Assembly (NCBI GenBank): GCA_964635065.1 | Contig: CAZWMK010000045.1 | Location: 1-16,474, forward strand | Direction: 5' to 3' | DNA from: CAZWMK01 sp964635065 | GTDB lineage: Bacteria; Pseudomonadota; Alphaproteobacteria; Sphingomonadales; Sphingomonadaceae | Length of the DNA stretch: 16,474 nt | Shown here: in pieces, positions 14,362 to 16,474 of the stretch | How the letters are laid out: each line of letters begins with the position of its first letter | Position numbering within the stretch: position 1 is the first letter of the stretch | Made by a program: the position numbers and the translations under genes | The notes under the pieces: generated by a model | Seen by the model: the letters and a program-made list of their open reading frames with translations, nothing else | The model's database searches: none | What the model was told of the DNA's origin: nothing

Positions 14362-15567
14362 ATGGTCGAGTTGCCATCCTTTCATGCGCTTGCGGCAATC
14401 CTGCTGGCGGCTGCCATGTTCTACGGCTTTGCCAGCGGGCGGGCGCGGGTCGAATCATTTCGCTGCTGACCATCGGTGTCATTGCGCTGGGCCTGTATTT
14501 TCTTGCCCCTGCCGGGAAAAGTGCCGCATGATGGCCCGGCACTGGCGTTTGAGGGCTTTGGTCATCATGCGCTCATCACCATTTGCGCCCTGATGATATT
14601 GGGACGCGGGCTGGTCGTCACGGGCGCGCTCGATCTGGCTGCGCGAGCCTTGCGCAGCGTGAGGCAGTTCAACCAGCACATTGGCCTGCTCGTTGCGCTG
14701 ATGGTGAGCATGGTCATCAATGACACGCCGGCCCTCGTCCTGATGCTGCCCATCCTCGTGCAACTGGCCCACGCGGGCGGCATGCCCTCCTCGAAAACCC
14801 TGATTCCGGTCAATGCCGCGATACTGATGGGCGGCATGGCGACGACCATCGACACATCGACCAATCTTCTCGTCGTTTCAATCGCCACCGATCTCGGCCT
14901 GCCGCCGATCGGCGTCTTTCACTTCACGCCGCTGGTATTCGTCGCCGCGTTGATTGCCTTGCCCTATATCTGGCTGATCATGCCGCGTCTGTTACCGGAC
15001 AACAGCCATGCGACAGCGCCGGATGAACGGCGTTACTGCACGACATTGCGTCTGAGCGAAGAGATGACCGCACAGGGCAGGACTGTCGATCAGATCCGTT
15101 CCATCCTGCCAGCCTCGATCACTATCGATCCATATCTGGCTGCCGCCTCTGTTCCGCATGGGCGGCTGAATATCGCTGGCACCCATGGGGCACTTGAAGA
15201 AGCCGCGCGCCTGCGACAGGAAGCCAATGCCGCAGGCGAAGATCTTGCCCTCGTCGAAATGACGGTCACACCCTATTCCCGCCTGATCGGCCTGACGCTG
15301 CAAACAGCCGGACTGGAAGATGCCGCCGTGCTCGGCGTGTATCAGACGCGCGGCTTTCACGATGAAAGCCGCATCGAAAGCGCCGAGGCGCCGCTGCGCG
15401 AGGGCGACGTCCTGCTTGTCATGGCCACAACTGCCCAAGCCGACGCCTTCGCCGCGCAGCATGGCGCGCGGGGCGAGGTGTGGATTGACGTTGTGCGCTC
15501 GCCGCACGCGACCGAACTCGTCTCGGTCGAGGCCTGGTCCCAGGTCCGCTCCGCGCACGCGGGATGA
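14362..15567 (+). pseudogene. SLC13/DASS-family permease, frameshifted and 3'-truncated
   Basis: Resembles sodium-dicarboxylate/sulfate type permeases (SLC13) with TrkA-C domains, inner-membrane proteins of about 600 residues. The N-terminus (ELPSFHALAAILLAAAMFYG) reads from ATG 14362, although ATGs from 14263 are in frame. One base is missing near 14453, so IISLLTIGVIALGLYF is read in another frame. An extra T in the run 14498-14501 restores the original frame. The rest is continuous from GTG 14476: NDTPALVLMLPIL and DTSTNLLVVSIATDLGLPP are the signature motifs, then a soluble TrkA-C region ending at TGA 15565-15567. The C-terminal membrane half of about 150-200 residues is absent. It lies downstream of modABC in the same direction, so a role in anion uptake was possible. 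Confidence 0.72.
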
Positions 15568-15571
15568 AGCG

Positions 15572-15700
15572 CTCGCTGGTGGCGTGAGGAGCGGCCCCGG
15601 TCCTACCGCAAGCGCCGGGACGTGTTCAACGAGCCGGTGGAGACGGTGGCGCGGTCCTGCCTGCGTTGCCGCAAGCCCTTCGAGAGCGAGGGCCCCACCA
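15572..15700 (+). pseudogene. Fragment of a small Cys-pair zinc-finger protein
   Basis: A frame with no own start reads RWWREERPRSYRKRRDVF, then NEPVETVARSCLRCRKPFES and EGP. One Cys-x2-Cys pair (CLRC) precedes KPF, as in small sphingomonad proteins with a zinc ribbon. The second Cys pair expected after ESEGP is missing; the frame switches to unrelated residues at about 15698 and stops near 15760. It is lodged between the truncated permease and the UPF0114 gene, so it appears to be a leftover cut on the 3' side and perhaps at both ends. The base composition is very GC-rich compared with what follows. Confidence 0.45.
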
Positions 15701-15728
15701 TTGGCTCAACGGTCCTGAATGACATAGT

Positions 15729-16247
15729 TCAGTGCTTGGTCTGGGTCAGCCGATCTACGTAGGCAATGCCGATCGCCGAAAGAATGAAGGCAGCATGGAT
15801 AATCGTCTGCCACATGACAGCTTCGACAGTGATATTTGCGCCTTCCATGCCGATACGACTGGCTTCAATGAACGTTCTCAGCAGATGGATCGACGAAATC
15901 CCGATGATCGCCATCGCAAGCTTCACCTTGAGCACACCTGCATTGACATGGCTTAACCACTCAGGCTGGTCGGGATGTCCTTGAAGCCCAAGCTTGGACA
16001 CAAAGGTTTCATATCCGCCGACAATCACCATGACGAGCAAGTTCGAGATCATCACGACATCGATCAGACCCAGAACAACCAGCATGATTTGCTGCTCACT
16101 GAACTCAGCGGCATGGAGTATCAGGTGATATAATTCTTTAATAAAAAGAAATACATAGACGCACTGCGCCGCAATCAATCCGAGGTACAATGGCAATTGC
16201 AGCCAGCGGGAACTGAAGATCAGAAGAGGCAGCGGACGAAGGGATGT
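15729..16247 (-). CDS. UPF0114 family membrane protein (YqhA-like), 5' end in assembly gap
   Basis: The frame gives 172 residues from the N gap to TGA at 15729-15731. It resembles E. coli YqhA over its whole length: FSSRWLQLPLYLGLIAAQ at the start, then LGLIDVVMISNLLVMVIVGG followed by YETFVSK, then AIIGISSIHLLRTFIEA and HAAFILSAIGIAYVDRL. Three to four transmembrane segments are evident; the family is an inner-membrane protein of unknown function. The true start is probably in or right beside the gap; a TTG at 16196 would cut the first family-conserved segment. The gene is clearly less GC-rich than the rest of the window (some 60-base lines near 42 percent), which suggests separate origin. 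Confidence 0.85.
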   Translation of the reverse strand, partial: TSLRPLPLLIFSSRWLQLPLYLGLIAAQCVYVFLFIKELYHLILHAAEFSEQQIMLVVLGLIDVVMISNLLVMVIVGGYETFVSKLGLQGHPDQPEWLSHVNAGVLKVKLAMAIIGISSIHLLRTFIEASRIGMEGANITVEAVMWQTIIHAAFILSAIGIAYVDRLTQTKH

Positions 16248-16257
16248 NNNNNNNNNN
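16248..16257. other. Assembly gap (10 N)
   Basis: Ten undetermined bases, probably a scaffold join. The real gap size may differ, and the UPF0114 start codon and promoter fall in or beside it. Confidence 0.98.
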
Positions 16258-16408
16258 GCAAATCACCAATGATCTGCCAAACCCTGAAGCTTCACATAGT
16301 GTTATGGCAATCCGCAGTGTGACACGCAGATTCATTGAGACCCGTTTTTTCCTGAAAATCCGAGGACGCTCCGAAAATCCTAACACGATCCGAAGATGGC
16401 CAAATCGG

Positions 16409-16433
16409 CACTCCCCGATGGGGAAGTGTTTTT
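16409..16433 (+). terminator. Terminator-like hairpin with T5 tract in AT-rich spacer
   Basis: CACTCCCC (16409-16416) pairs with GGGGAAGTG (one bulged A, loop GAT) and is followed by TTTTT at 16429-16433. It points on the plus strand toward the tRNA, although no plus-strand gene is evident before it. Confidence 0.5.
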
Positions 16434-16445
16434 GTAAATCGTTGA

Positions 16446-16459
16446 TTTTCCGAGGAAAA
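16446..16459. repeat. Short palindrome directly next to the tRNA 3' end
   Basis: TTTTCC-GA-GGAAAA, 6-bp arms, begins two bases beyond the tRNA CCA end (read on the minus strand). A related dyad TTTTC-CT-GAAAA lies at 16347-16358. These could be termination or processing signals for the tRNA, or part of an attachment site. Confidence 0.4.
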
Positions 16460-16460
16460 C

Positions 16461-16474
16461 TGGAGCGGGCGAAG
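16461..16474 (-). tRNA. 3' end of a tRNA gene, probably tRNA-Gly (partial)
   Basis: Read on the minus strand, the final 14 bases are CTTCGCCCGCTCCA: the end of a T-stem, a 7-base acceptor strand CGCCCGC, discriminator T73 and an encoded CCA. The matching 5' strand would be GCGGGCG, and U73 with that acceptor is characteristic of bacterial tRNA-Gly. The remainder of the gene lies beyond the window, so the anticodon cannot be read. Confidence 0.6.

Noticed and set aside
13580..14542. Minus-strand open frame of 320 codons
   Set aside because: Antisense shadow of modC, which has all ABC ATPase motifs on the plus strand.
16138..16386. Minus-strand open frame read through the N gap
   Set aside because: It spans undetermined bases and is out of frame with the UPF0114 gene.
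16259..16474. Plus-strand frame open from the gap to the window end (72 codons)
   Set aside because: It runs through a terminator-like hairpin and into the tRNA 3' end on the opposite strand, so it is unlikely to be coding.

Overview
The window looks like chromosomal DNA from an alphaproteobacterium, most likely a sphingomonad (Sphingomonas/Sphingobium/Novosphingobium type). The grounds are high-GC coding with alphaproteobacterial protein styles, a TonB-dependent receptor, a Tim44-domain protein, a Rieske oxygenase paired with an NTF2-fold protein, and the C-terminus of an alphaproteobacterial-type isocitrate lyase. This is inference from protein character; no marker gene is present.

Layout. 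1-331 is the 3' end of isocitrate lyase with a strong terminator, followed by a 66-aa conserved-looking protein (446-646). A TetR regulator with a histidine-rich segment (631-1311, minus) is divergent from a TonB-dependent receptor (1397-3430, plus); the pair looks like a regulator-and-importer unit, possibly for a metal. 3699-6322 is a decaying locus: an intact nucleotidyltransferase-like gene (minus), an ATP-grasp (D-Ala-D-Ala-ligase-like) pseudogene (minus) and a divergent PLP-dependent-transferase-like pseudogene (plus) carrying several frameshifts, a nonsense codon and an apparent internal deletion. 6411-8432 holds an NTF2/SnoaL-like protein (minus), a Tim44-like membrane protein and a small zinc-ribbon protein (plus).

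8533-11871 (minus) holds NADP-type glutamate dehydrogenase gdhA and, upstream of a terminator, an operon of an NTF2-like protein plus a Rieske non-haem-iron oxygenase alpha subunit. 12139-14236 (plus) is a compact molybdate ABC importer operon modABC whose ModC lacks the usual C-terminal molybdate-binding domain, preceded by a leader with two alternative pairings. 14362-15567 is a frameshifted and truncated SLC13-family permease, followed by a fragment of a small Cys-pair zinc-finger protein.

The right end (about 15700-16474) is visibly more AT-rich. It carries a UPF0114 (YqhA-like) membrane protein whose 5' end runs into a 10-N assembly gap, then non-coding DNA, then the 3' end of a tRNA on the minus strand (16461-16474, most like tRNA-Gly). 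Two broken genes abutting lower-GC DNA that ends at a tRNA 3' end suggests a tRNA-anchored insertion or rearranged hotspot.

No CRISPR array, complete insertion sequence, rRNA or recognisable defence system was seen. The best candidates for something undescribed are the His-rich TetR/TonB pair, the nucleotidyltransferase/ATP-grasp/PLP pathway remnant, and the modA leader RNA.
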